Shown: in pieces, positions 1-11,377 of the stretch | How the letters are laid out: every line of letters begins with the position of its first letter | How positions within the stretch are numbered: position 1 is the first letter of the stretch | DNA from: Oopsacas minuta | Lineage: Eukaryota; Porifera; Hexactinellida; Lyssacinosida; Leucopsacidae | Assembly (NCBI GenBank): GCA_024704765.1 | Contig: JAKMXF010000332.1 | Span: forward strand, 540,018 to 604,017 | Reading direction: 5' to 3' | Length of the DNA stretch: 64,000 nucleotides | The notes under the pieces: generated by a model | What the model saw: only the letters and a program-made list of their open reading frames with translations | Database searches by the model: none | Told to the model about the DNA's origin: nothing | Position numbers and translations under genes: made by a program

Positions 1-832
1 GCCATGGGATTTGTTATGGCTTCAAGATACTCAGTACTGGAGAATCAACGGTCACTATTTTCAACCTTTTGATGTATATTTCACAACCCCACCAAAATAC
101 ATCATCTATTATAATACTTGCAATCTCCACAATACATGCTTACTCAGGTAATATTTCAAAAGTATCTTTAAAAAATATTTATAATAGGATATTTTGATAT
201 AAATTTCTTAGGATCCCAAGGGTTTCATGAAAAGCACCCTCTTGATTGACCGGTTTCATACAACAAATCGTAAGTGTAATCCTGCATACTCCATGAGAAA
301 TATTCAAACTTGAGAGATTCAGACACTAAATTCGCAAGTTTGTGAGCAACTGAACTCAAGATTGCGAAGGATTTCAACACAACTTTCGTACATGAATGTA
401 GAGAATATACTTTACACCACCCGATATTTCTTAAGCCAAACAAACAAAGATATTATAAATACACTTTAATCAATACAGATTATGAGTATTGTATACTGTA
501 TAATGATTTTACAGTATGATACATTTTGTTAACTAATGTGGGTACAATCAGAGCACCTAAACAACTTTACAATTGATTTTATAATGCGTCTGTCGTCAGA
601 AACCTCCACACATGGATTATGGTAGCATTGATCACAGTGATGCATTTAACCATGTATTTGCTATAACTTTCAGGCATGTTACAATATCAATAGAGAGGAA
701 AAACTCCTCGACTTCCTGCTCTAAATATGTAGTTGTTTCAATCCGACTGTAAGATCTGGAAATAAGGTAATGTTCTTATTAACTAAGCATTTCGACAAAT
801 GAGACCACATTTGAGATTGGTCCAATCGAACA
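1..832. other. AT-rich, no gene recognised
   Basis: Only short random reading frames are present. I see no recognisable domain, RNA gene or clear inverted repeat here. Confidence 0.5.
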
Positions 833-1375
833 TTAGAAGGATAATGGCCCAAAGGCTATGGCTGTAAAAACCACAGTAACAAATATCCCACAATCAGAAA
901 ATTCTTTCTGTTGTTGCATTATCTGCATGATATATTTGAAAGTATGCTTCTGTGTGTAAATTTCAGCTAATTGAACTTTGAAGTCATCTGAAACTGAATC
1001 AAATACGGAATCAAATAGTGAAACTTGGCCTGTTTTATCTGCACAATATACCAGCCAGTGAACACATGCAGCATCCTTATGTGTTTGTAGACTCTTAGTT
1101 GGACAGGTTTTGAATACGCCATAACGCCCTTCGACAATGTTTTGTAATCCTGGAAGATGGGGGAATTGATTGCGTAGAAGTACCTCAATATTATACATAA
1201 TAAGTCCGATTAAGAATAACTTCAGGAAACATGTTTGAGTAAGTGAAACTATGGGCAAACATGCCATGAATGCGTGTAATGTCGTTTCTTTGAGTAGTGT
1301 GCCTTGATCAGATAGCTCACTTAAGGGAGCTCCAAGATTTAAACCTTTAAAAATTGAGGATTTAACCTTTAACAT
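833..1375 (-). pseudogene. Ulp1-like (C48) cysteine protease fragment
   Basis: The 180-residue open frame ends in a pattern typical of Ulp1/SENP-like peptidases. His106 lies in a VHW motif, Asp122 in LFDS, a Gln run at 154-156 and Cys162 in SDCGIF, which is the expected His-Asp-Gln-Cys order. C48 enzymes cleave ubiquitin-like modifiers, but many invertebrate copies of this domain belong to transposon-associated gene families, and the setting here favours that. No convincing N-terminal domain was found, and the sequence upstream on this strand (1376 to about 1900) is broken by stops, so this is probably a 3' remnant or a single exon. The start used is simply the first in-frame Met. The family call is fairly safe; whether it is a host gene is unknown. 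Confidence 0.5.
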
Positions 1376-2824
1376 TTGGGCGAAGAAGGATTCAATGGCG
1401 TTAGTATCTTTATTAATAAGTCTATCAACTATTCTTTGTATACTATCCGTAGTTTCAATACTTTCACTTGCGTATAGAGAACTGCTGTCGCTGGGATAAA
1501 TTTCAACTTATTGACCTAATTCTCTACTCTCAACAATATCCTAAAATGTAGCTGAATCTGATAATATTGATGGGTACATAATTTCTGTCTTTTCGTGGTA
1601 ATGGAGATTTACATTCATCTGAGAAGCTTAAGGGTGGAGCAAAAATCGAGAACTTGTTCTAGGCGTGCTTGATCCAGTAATATCAGTTTGAGTAATCTGT
1701 GATGTAGTACTATACTTTTGGTGGAAGAATAAGGAATCTGTCATGAATGGGGGAAAGACAAGCTGATGTTACACTAGATGACCTCTCGAAACTTATGTAG
1801 CGTATTAAAGGACTAATAAAAGATTCTTTAGAGTACCCCGATTTAATGTTATGGAAATCGATGCTTTTATCCAGGCACATGGGACGGATTTTCTTTGACA
1901 AATAGTTGCTTCCACCTAAATAAGAGTTGATGATTACTAATCGTTAAGATAATCGTTATTTTTGTTAGATTTTTTGAAAGAAATCAAAATATCGACTAGT
2001 AATACCATTTTAGCTAACAGGATGATCTTAACACTGTTCTATTCAAGTTAGCTTCACGTTATAAAATTAAATTTTAAAGATAAACTCGATGGAAATCCGT
2101 GAGACTTGGCAACTGCGATTACCTGCCATGAGTACTGCTCAATTAAGAGATTAAACAGAATTGGTAACTAATCGAATACATATTTCTATTCGTTTAACTT
2201 TTCGATAACTACAGTTCCATAATTTGATTAACGATGGTAATAAACAGGACTTTATTTATACTTTAGATACGCAGTGTCGGCCAGTATAAGAATTAAAAAA
2301 TTGTGAGATATTTGAACATCCTTAGACTGAACTTCACGTATCTCAAAATATATGATTTATATTTATTGTATATATGATCAAAATTCAAAAATCCAATAAT
2401 TCTTCAGGAAAAACATACATATGCTATTTTGAATTAGTATCCCAGGCTCCCAGCACCCAAGCTGTCTAGTCAGCATACTGAATTCTTTGCAGAATGACAA
2501 CGAAATCTGTAAGTTGTTGGCATTCGAAAGCGCCGCGAGCTCCGCCGTTTCCGCTCCTGTTTCAAAAAATGGTGAGCACACCAGGTCCCGTACCTTCAAT
2601 TATACAGTTCAACAAATAAAATTCTATCTCTTGGATCAGATTGTTGGAGTGTTTTTAGGGTATATCGGAGTTGCTAAATCCGAAAATACCATTAGTTTTG
2701 CTGAATTGGCTCTAGTTTTCTAGATATTACATAACCTTAAATTTTAAGGTAATACTACAAATATTTTCGGTTTGCATGTCTATATCAAGATTTACAACTA
2801 TTAGTTCACAACATAGAAGCTTTT
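1376..2824. other. AT-rich spacer, nothing firm
   Basis: There are short frames at 1710-1901 (-) and 2487-2723 (+) with no recognisable motif. Neither could be linked to the genes on either side. Confidence 0.4.
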
Positions 2825-4493
2825 ATGGATTCAAAACGCATTAGGCGTTGTTACCTCAATGATCCTGATGTCTTTTGCTATATTTGTGGTGAATATATGG
2901 CAAAAGAACATCGTTTTAATATTAGAGATGTCACCAAAATAGCTTATCAGGCTTACTTTGGTATTAAATTAAGCCATCAGGATAAGTCATAGAGCCCTCA
3001 CAAAGTGTGCAAATATTGCACAGAAACCCTCCGCCTATGGGCCCAAGGAAAAGCCAAATCCATGAAGTTTGGGGTACCAATGGTTTGGCGAGAGCCCAAG
3101 AACCATCACGATAACTGCTACTTCTGCATGGTTCAAATGTCTGGATGGAACCGGCAGAAAAAGAATTCGTGGCATCATCCTGACATACATTCTGCAAGAC
3201 GCCCAATTCCACCTGCAGCGAAATTCAGGTGCCTGTTTTTACGTCCTTACCTGATACTGCGTTTACTGAGGCAATTGATAAATCGTCGGACAGCACTTAC
3301 AGCAGCAATAGCTGTAATGAGTTGTTACAGATAAGTAAAGCGGACCCTTTCGCACAGGGGCAGCTCAACGGCTTAGTGAGAGACTTAGGCTTGTCAAAAG
3401 ATGCTTCAGAGATCCTGGCTTCCCGCTTCAGTGAACACCATGTTCTCCACAGTGAAGCTATGATAACTTATTATCGACGCAGAGACGAAGAACTTATTCG
3501 CTATTTGAGTGAAGAAGCCGGTTTCATGTTTGTAATAACATCCCAGGACTTCTCTCAGCAATGGGACTGTCCCAATACAATCCAAATGAGTGGCGTTTAT
3601 TTATCGACAGCTCTAAACGGAGTCTAAAGTGCGTGTTGCTGCATAATGGTAACAAATTTGCTTGTGTTCCGATCGGTCATTCAGTAATCTTAAAAGAGCA
3701 CTATGCAACTGTAAAGATGGTCCTACAAAAGTTGTGTTATGATAAACATAACTGGATCGCGTGTGTGGACTTGAAAATGGTCAATATCCTGTTAGGACAG
3801 CAAAGTAGTTACACTAAATACCCATGCTTTCTTTGTTTGTGGGACAGCAGAGCGGATGAGGTGCACTGGGAGGAGAAGAACTGGCCAGTTCGTCAAATGA
3901 TTGGGGTGGGGGCAAAGAATATCATTAACGAGCCACTAGTTAGCCGAGACCGTATCATCCTACCACCACTACATATCAAGTTGGGACTGATGAAACAATT
4001 CGTAAAGGCATTGAACAAAGATGGTACCTGTTCCAACTACCTCTGCTCAGTATATCGTGGTCTGAGTATCGAAAAACTTAAGGCAGGAATTTTTGGTGGG
4101 CCACAAATCAGAAAACTGATAAAAGATGAAGAATTCGCCTCACACATGACTGGAGTTGAGGCTGTCGCGTGGTATTCCATTGTCGATGTTGTAAAGGGAT
4201 TCTTAGGCAACACCAAAGTGGCTAACTACCAGAATCTGGTCGAAGGCATGCTCAAGAACTTCCACAGTCTGGGAACCAGAATGAGCCTAAAACTTCACTA
4301 TCTGTATGCCATTTAGACAGATTCCCTGAAAATCTTGGTGATTTAAGCGAAGAACAGGGCGAGCGATTCCACCAAGTCATCAGGACTATGGGACGCTCAC
4401 ATGTTGGCAGATTACTGCAGGAGCCTTATGCATGATTGCGCCTAAGAACCTCACAAGAGGAATTCGTATAAGAGAACACTCGTTTATGACTGA
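2825..4493 (+). pseudogene. Unclassified transposon protein, copy 1 (broken)
   Basis: This is a decayed homologue of the protein at 61689-63368. It starts at an ATG at 2825 with a Cys-rich N-terminus (CYIC, then KVCKYC and CYFC pairs, a likely zinc ribbon). An in-frame TAG at 2990-2992 replaces what is Trp in copy 2. Frame changes follow near 3230, near 3550 and near 4314. Conserved blocks shared with copy 2 are PMVWREP, EWRLFIDSSK, a Gly/Val-DLK block, a CFLC-x-WDSRA block, PPLHIKLGLMK, and near the end GERFHQ and ADYC. The acidic residues of the IDS, DLK and GERFHQ blocks would suit an RNase H-like DDE transposase, which is inference. No terminal inverted repeats were found around this copy. 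The reading ends at the TGA at 4491-4493. Confidence 0.7.
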
Positions 4494-4888
4494 TAAGTAT
4501 TCAGATCATATTATATCTCAAATTATCTGCTTATTACGTACGTTCAATTCTAGTTATAGTTAATACATACATACTATATGGTATCAGTGAACACAGATTC
4601 ACGGATGCTGAAAAACATAATTTCACAATATCACGAAAAGTAGAGCCAAATGACCAGAACTAGTGCCATTTTCGAACTCAGTGACCTCGATATACCCTAG
4701 AAATAGTTTCAACTTATCAGCCAAGAAAATGTTGTTAGCCAGTGTTATATTTCCACCCTAATTACAACCAATATTTTGGAAAAGTTTAATAAATAAGATA
4801 AATTTAAATTTCAAGAGATCCTCGAGAATTAGAATAAACGAGAAGCAATTACAGTACAATCACCTCTCAAAATACGATATGCTTAAGT
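4494..4888. other. Intergenic, nothing recognised
   Basis: AT-rich sequence between the copy-1 pseudogene and the start of the inverted-repeat element at 4889. Confidence 0.4.
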
Positions 4889-7800
4889 CATAGCATCCAT
4901 GCACTAAGGCAATGGTGGTCAGGGATTGATTGAATACCTCAATATTCACATAACCAAATTCTATTCGTCGCGATAATATATAAATGGTACATTTTGAAAG
5001 GAACAAATGGATTATAGATATTTTGACAATACACACAATCTATATCTACAAAGTATTTCCCGACTGAAATTACGTCATCTGCTGCTTGCTTACTTAGCAA
5101 TCATGTAAAGATAATGCTCCTATGTCAAGACCCAGTAATGAGTAAATTAATGCATTATCGTTTCAAATTTTTAACATGCATTTGCGCCGAAATGAGTATA
5201 ATTCCCAAGGGAGCGGGAGTTTATGTAATTGTGTGGTAATAATTCTCATTATAAAGGCAAACAATATAGTATATGCAATTATACATTAATTTTGCAGTTA
5301 AAAATTTCTGACATGGTTCTGTTGCTGACCAATTACCCGATTAACTGGTTGTTAACCTTAACTGGTGACCCTATTAAGCGGAGTCTAATGTATTATTTTC
5401 TAATTGCAATAATTGAATAATGTAATGCGTCATGACTACGCTAATTGGACTAAATAATTACTGATATCAGTGATATATAATTATAATAATGTAGTTATAT
5501 TAGTCCAGTTCTTGTTTTTCTTTGCAAACTTCGCATTGCGAGTAGTTATCCGATCCACTAAATTGTTGATGACATTAACCATTAAGAGCTTGTTGGGGTT
5601 TTCTGAATTGATCTTTAGGGTCGCGCAATGGTTCATCCGTTCCTGAGTCATTGTTGTCCTCAGCCAGGTCTTAATGATCCTTAAGGCCGAGAAGGATCTC
5701 TCAGGCTTACAGGTCGTTCCTTGGAGAGTGAGATATTTTCTGACGAGAACATCCATGCTTGAACATAGTCTGCAAAATATCATTCTGTCTTAGCGCCATG
5801 CCACAGTCTTCTACTGAAAATTTGGTTTTATCATCATCGCTGCAACTGCAGTTTCACAAGATTGTGACAACCCTTTGCTTGAGTCTTTACCTTTGTGACG
5901 CCCCCTTCAGATCCTTATTGTATCTGGAACACACATTGTCCATGTAAACACTGTTCGAATCGCAGATAACGTCCTCCAGCTCGACAATGAGCTTGAGCTC
6001 CTCTGTCGGGTGCCTATACATCAGAATACATATCTGAAATCAATTATAATTATACACAAGTCCATTACCTTTCGGCAATCTGTACTGCAGCCTTTTGGTA
6101 CATGGCATCGTAGATCTTAGAATGAATCCTGTCAATTACCTCCTGTGAAACCTCCAGATCACTGTTTCCACTCGGCAACGCGTTGCGTCCTGTTGACAAT
6201 CAGCTGTTCCAATTTGATCTCGATCGCTCTCGCTTTTACCGCATGTTAGAACGCCTATCCTTGTTCTTCGGTTTCCATTCTGGTCATCACTTCCATGAAG
6301 TGTTCTATTTTGTTGCTCACAAATCCAACTAAACCTGACGTCCTTGAACCTCAGTGCTAACAGGATGTACTATTGCATTAAGCCTCTGCAGCAGCCTGGC
6401 ACAAAAGTAATTTCGGAATTTGAGGAGCGTCTTAACGTAGGAAGTGCCAGCAGCCCCTTGTTCTTTGAAGAGGCCTCAATGATTCCATCCTTCAGCCCTA
6501 TGACATAGTCCAAAATGGCTGGATACCTTTGGCAGAACGCATTAATGGCAGCCGCTCTCAGTACCCATTGGGTAACACACAAGGGCCTGAGATTCGTCGT
6601 AGACTTAGTAACCTCTAGATGCCCTTTTTCCTGAACAGCATTTGTTCTTCGTCCTGATACACCACCAGTTCCTTGAATTCGTGCCTACAGTGGGGGGAAT
6701 ATTGAATGAAGCGTATAATTTCTTTAATATGTATTTGAATTTTTTTAATCAGAACTGCTGCAATGGCATCCTGGCAAACAGTGTTCAGGCCATGCCCCCT
6801 ACAATAACAGTAAACTGCAAGAATAAAGTCATTCTGCACCATCGTCGTCTCTCCATTTGGCCCCGGGGATTACTGTGGTTCCATCACTCGCTTGCCCACG
6901 ACATTGTTTAAGTTTCAGACCGTATGCCAGCCAACTCGCCCTAATCATCATGTAGATGTTTTTGCCTTTGCTGTGTCAAACTGACAGAATGTCAGCTACC
7001 TTTCGTGTGTCGCATAGTTTTATCAACCCATCTCAGGCAGATAGAGAGCTGTTCAATCCATTCTTTGTCGCACATTTCGTCTACCGTGATCGAAATGAAA
7101 TTCGCATTATTAACCTCATGAACTAACTTTCTTGTAGCGCCTTCAGCGGGAGACTCCAGAATCTCATTTTGAATCTGCCACCCAACATGTTTCATCTTTG
7201 TTCTTTTGCGATGTGGTTCCTGAGATTAGGGTAGTACTTTCTCATTAAATAAAGGAGAGACTTGGAAGTTTCCTTTGTTGTGCTCGTGTCCTCTTATTGC
7301 CAAGCCATTCTCACCCAGCCATTGAAGTGCATCAAAAATGGCCTCTAGAACTTCCCTGTCCTCCAGACGCTCTATCTGAATATTTGAGGCGACGAATTTT
7401 GCTATCGAATCTGCGGATACGTTTAGAGCCAATAGTTCAGCTGGATGTTGGTGCAACCTGTTCTTGTTATAGAGCCTCAGGTCGTCTACCCCCTTCCTGT
7501 AATCATTCCAGCCTGCTCCGAGGAACCTCTGTTTTCGGAGGCTCTCTTTTACCTCATATACGTTAGCAACTATTTATTCTCCTTGAGTGCCCAGCAGCAC
7601 CAACCGCACGGGGATGAGTCAGTGGTAGGGTTGTAGCGAAGCCATTTGAATTCAAACTTCCAAATGTGCTGGAAAGAGTGGTATTCTGCGTTTTTTGGAT
7701 ACGGTCCAAAATAGAAGTCATCATGCATAAAATATTTACGAGCACTACCAACAATATTCGATTTATTGTGTTGAACAAATGGCAGGTCAGTAAAGTCTGA

Positions 7801-8882
7801 GAATTCCCTATCGTGGAAAGAATAGTTTGGTCTGTACTACTGTTGGAGATATTCTGTAACTCTCCAGGCTCCTTGTCGAAGAAGAATCCGATTTTAGTCT
7901 GTTTTACCCCGATTGAGTTCTTGTATTTGTCTACAGGTCGCTTAGCCATACAAATGAAAATCTATTTTATTAAAACAGAAATATTGTATATATAATTTGA
8001 TTAACACTGGTGACATATAGCGTTAAACTACAATATATAAAGTATTTATAAGGAAATCACGATGGGGGGCAGACCCCCCCCGACCGTTGATCTTCGGCGC
8101 CCATCCATGGGATCAAAGGATGTTACCGCACAGAATATCATAAATTGTCATGATAAAGCTTTTGTGTTTTAGAGTGATGGTAGTGGCCATGGGTGGCATA
8201 TTTTAGCCAATATTCACCAATAACTTGACAGTCTTCGATGCTATGACCAGAACAACCAACTCACATGTAGTATATACCCGACTGCCCATACCTTGATAAT
8301 ACATTTTTATATGATACCTCTGATGATTATCACCCACTCTTGAAATTGAGCATATATTTATTATTGATGACTCCGCAAAATTCTGTGATGTCATTTCAAA
8401 ATGCATTATTAGGGTATGGGTAGTAAGGTATTTACCATATATATGTTAGTTGTTTTGGCCATAATATTGAAGGTTCTCAAGTTCTTGGAGTATAGTTGCT
8501 AAATATGCCCTTCATGGTCATTACTATACCTCGGAAACCCGCAAACTTAATAATGACAAATTTTGGATATTTTGTGGGGCAATGTCCTTAGATAACGTGG
8601 TATTATAATTTGAAAGGATAATGCATCAATTCACTCATGACTGTGTTTTAACATAGGAGCATTTCTTTTTACATGATTCTTAGTAAGAAAGTATCAGATG
8701 ACGTCATTTCAGCCTGAAATACTTTGTAGATGAATAAGGTGTGTAATGTCAATTATCATCAATGATACATTCATTTGGGTTGCAATATACCAGTATTTCC
8801 CTATGTGAGTTTTGTGGTATTCAATCAATCCCTGTTCCAAAAACTTTAGTGCCCACCATGCCTTAGGGTATAGAATGCTATG
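4889..8882. mobile_element. P-like inverted-repeat element (4 kb, decayed)
   Basis: The left end (CATAGCAT... from 4889) and the reverse complement of the right end (ending at 8882) match over roughly 70-80 bp. Shared words include CACTAAGGCA/CCTAAGGCA, TGGTGG and the 20-bp block CAGGGATTGATTGAATACC plus one base. The ends also begin like those of the P/THAP element at 29727-32044 (CATAGCATTC). Flanking 7-mers are cttaagt (4882-4888) and gttatgt (8883-8889), 5 of 7 matching, consistent with an old 7-bp target duplication. The interior carries no recognisable P transposase but does contain a hAT relic on the minus strand, so a P-family MITE hit by a hAT, or one element with replaced cargo, are both possible. 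Confidence 0.5.
5481..7949 (-). pseudogene. hAT transposase, TTF/DUF4371 type (broken)
   Basis: Read on the minus strand in order: an N-terminal region (MAKRPVDKY... from 7949) that changes frame into a TTF-type zinc-finger segment (WLRYNP, then CGWCCW near 7580-7650); a DUF4371 block (GLAIRGH, KGNFQ, NEILE, SITVDE, EQLSI at 6990-7330); a middle part with RGHGLNTVCQDA (6615-6842) and CVTQWV (6370-6582); and the C-terminal hAT dimerisation motif with CKPERSFSALR and LKTWLR... at 5481-5783. Several frameshifts and stops separate these pieces, so it cannot make a full protein. A run of eight C mirrored by six G at 8065-8084 is probably terminal sequence of the same element. It lies within the inverted-repeat element 4889-8882. 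Confidence 0.75.
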
Positions 8883-9261
8883 GTTATGTAGATTGAAGTG
8901 ATTTGAAACCACAAAAATGCATTTAGAAAATGTATTTTAACATTCCTAGGTATTTACCATGACTCATTGAGTTGATGGGCTATTATCACAAACACTCAGA
9001 TTTCTATGAAATATAGCATTCTGGAAACAGTTATTGTGAAATCTAAACATTTCAAGCATTTGAAAATATCTCTACTTCCGCCTATTTTCCTACTTTGCGC
9101 AGAAAGCCATTAATTAAATTCATTTCTATGGACCAATTTAATAGAATTCGCTCCTCGCCTACGGTGACCAAATCTTTTGAATTCCTAGCTACTTTCCTAT
9201 TGATAAATTAGAATTCTATGATATAATTACATATTATTTATCCTTGTAACAAAGTAGCTTA
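7950..9261. other. Upstream region of the PP1 gene
   Basis: No gene was recognised. It holds the right arm of the inverted-repeat element (to 8882) and about 380 bp of AT-rich sequence before the PP1 start codon. The PP1 promoter or a 5' untranslated exon could lie here, but no element stands out from the AT-rich background. Confidence 0.4.
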
Positions 9262-9561
9262 ATGAATCAAGATACGGAGAAGCTAAATATCGATAGTGTA
9301 ATTAACCGCTTGTTAGAGGTCCGTGGAGTTAGACCTGGAAAGACAGTTCAGTTATCTGAGTTTGAGATACGAGCTTTGTGCATAAAGTCGCGGGAACTTT
9401 TTCTTTCTCAACCGATTCTACTTGAGCTTGAAGCTCCACTCAAAATCTGTGGGGACATTCACGGACAGTACTATGACCTATTGAGGTTATTTGAGTATGG
9501 TGGTTTCCCTCCTGAAAGCAATTACCTATTCTTGGGAGATTACGTAGACAGAGGAAAACAG
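9262..9561 (+). CDS. PPP1CA: Protein phosphatase 1 catalytic subunit, exon 1
   Basis: Encodes residues 1-100 of an alpha-type PP1 catalytic subunit, a metal-dependent Ser/Thr phosphatase that works in the nucleus and cytoplasm with many regulatory subunits. The frame starts with MNQDTEKLN, one residue longer than the vertebrate alpha form. It contains the first metal-binding motif GDIHGQ (Asp65, His67) and GDYVDRG (Asp93). [13 protein letters not shown] and the PPESNY segment are of the alpha/gamma rather than beta type. Coding stops at Lys-Gln, followed by a GT donor (CAG|gtatta at 9561/9562) in phase 0, exactly where exon 2 resumes. The exon boundaries are inferred from family alignment. 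An upstream non-coding exon is possible. The symbol denotes the alpha-type class; invertebrates use other names. Confidence 0.93.
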
Positions 9562-10837
9562 GTATTATTGATACGATCTTAGACAGGTCAGAGCAGTATT
9601 TGAGCAAGGCTAATCTGAGCACTTATTGAGACTTAGCTATAAGATCCTACATTTTACTGATCATATACATTTTTTGCAGCTCCTATGCTGATTGTATGAA
9701 ATTGGAGAATTTGTAATGTCTATGCGGCTCAGCATTGTCAAGCAGCCTGGTTGAACACATAATTGGTTCCTCACGTTAACTTTAGATAATTCGGACTTTC
9801 ATAATTTGATCAATTTTTTGTATCTTAAGAATGCTACCAGTGATCTTGAAACGTCATAATTTTGACCTACTGCATGCTAATGGAAGTTTGCTTCTTCATG
9901 GCTTTACGTATATTGTAAAATTTGCGATTTTTATACTTTTTTTTGAATCTCATAACCAAAGGTAATGAGTGCAAATTGTATGCAGCAGAGTGGTGCTATA
10001 TCATGTTAAGAATACGAAGTCAAATCACCCGGTGTGCCTTGCCTATCTAGGTGTATTAATGGGGGCCATATACGTAGGGATTATATTAGTTTATTCGTCA
10101 GAGCCCGCTCTCAATCCAATTTATGTCCGCCATACCAATTCCTGGGGGAAACACAAATAATATAATATATGATCTTTGCAGGATTGGGTCATAGTCGTAA
10201 ATTACTTTAAGTCAAAAAGTTCATAATTGTTGAAAAATAGGTTATGTACTTAAACTGCGCAATAATGATTATAGAATCTCCGCACCATAGGCGCCACGTA
10301 AAACCACCATCCAGCTGGGGGCCTGAGCTGTAAGTAACCTTGTGGGTTGGAGCCCCTGGAAGACAATTCTATTTCCATTTTTCAATCATATTACCTGCCT
10401 TTCTTCTGTCAGGTAAGCTGAATCTCAAATTTCTGAGTAATACTCGTAAAGCTTGTAAGTTCTCGATTGACTATTTACTACATTGCCTCTTTGTATAGTA
10501 CATGAGTATTTCGAATGCGATTGCCCTGGTTAATATTCAAAGAAGTTATATACGTATGAGAATCATTTCAAATTGAATAAAGTTATCGTAAGCTAATAAT
10601 TGTTATTTTGTTCGTAAACTTGTATTCCCACCTTCAGGGCAACTTACCATCCGTAGACCAATGCAAGTTATATAACCTGAGATTAAGGATCATCTAGTGA
10701 AACTTACGTATATGTTAAAACTCAATGATAGAGTCATAGAGGATATGTAATATACTACTCATTCAGTATATATATATAGCTAGTATGAAATTCAAAAATT
10801 TTATAATGAAACTAGATAACCCAATGTTCTTTGTACT
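9562..10837 (+). other. PP1 intron 1, 5' part
   Basis: Start of the 19.4-kb intron (9562-29009). AT-rich, with no coding or repeat structure recognised before the hAT relic at 10838. Confidence 0.5.
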
Positions 10838-11377
10838 TCATTGCAATTGCAAACAATTTAACACCGTATATATATTAAATTCTATATCTTTGTGGATAGA
10901 CATCAAAGCTAACCCATTATGCGCTCGTCTACCATTAATGGTCTGAGCCTGTTTCAAAATTTTCATTGCACTAAAACATCGTTCTGGAGTACATGTAGTA
11001 ACAGGTAATGTCAAAGCTATTTGAAATAATTTCGAAGTGGGATGGAAAACTAGAAAGGGGCTCATGAATATCGTCTATATCTACTTTTCTTTGGAATGAT
11101 AAGAATACTCTAAATTCTTCGTGAAATTCCATCAATGCACAATTTAGTAATGTTTGATAGAAGTAATACACAGTTTCGAGCAAGTCAAATTTTATTTCAT
11201 TTGATTGTAATAATTTATTCATTTGTAATGACATTCTTGATCGGACTGAAATTCTCAAATTTGGATGCCCAATAACTCCGATTGTAATGATCACTGGTAC
11301 AATCATTTGTAGGATTCAAAGAAGTACTTATTGTTACACTATATTCATCACAAGATATTTGCTGATTTCCTTTAGGC

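Noticed and set aside
2487-2723. 78-residue + strand frame upstream of the copy-1 pseudogene
   Set aside because: Ala/Ser-rich start but no family motif and not in a frame that joins the pseudogene.
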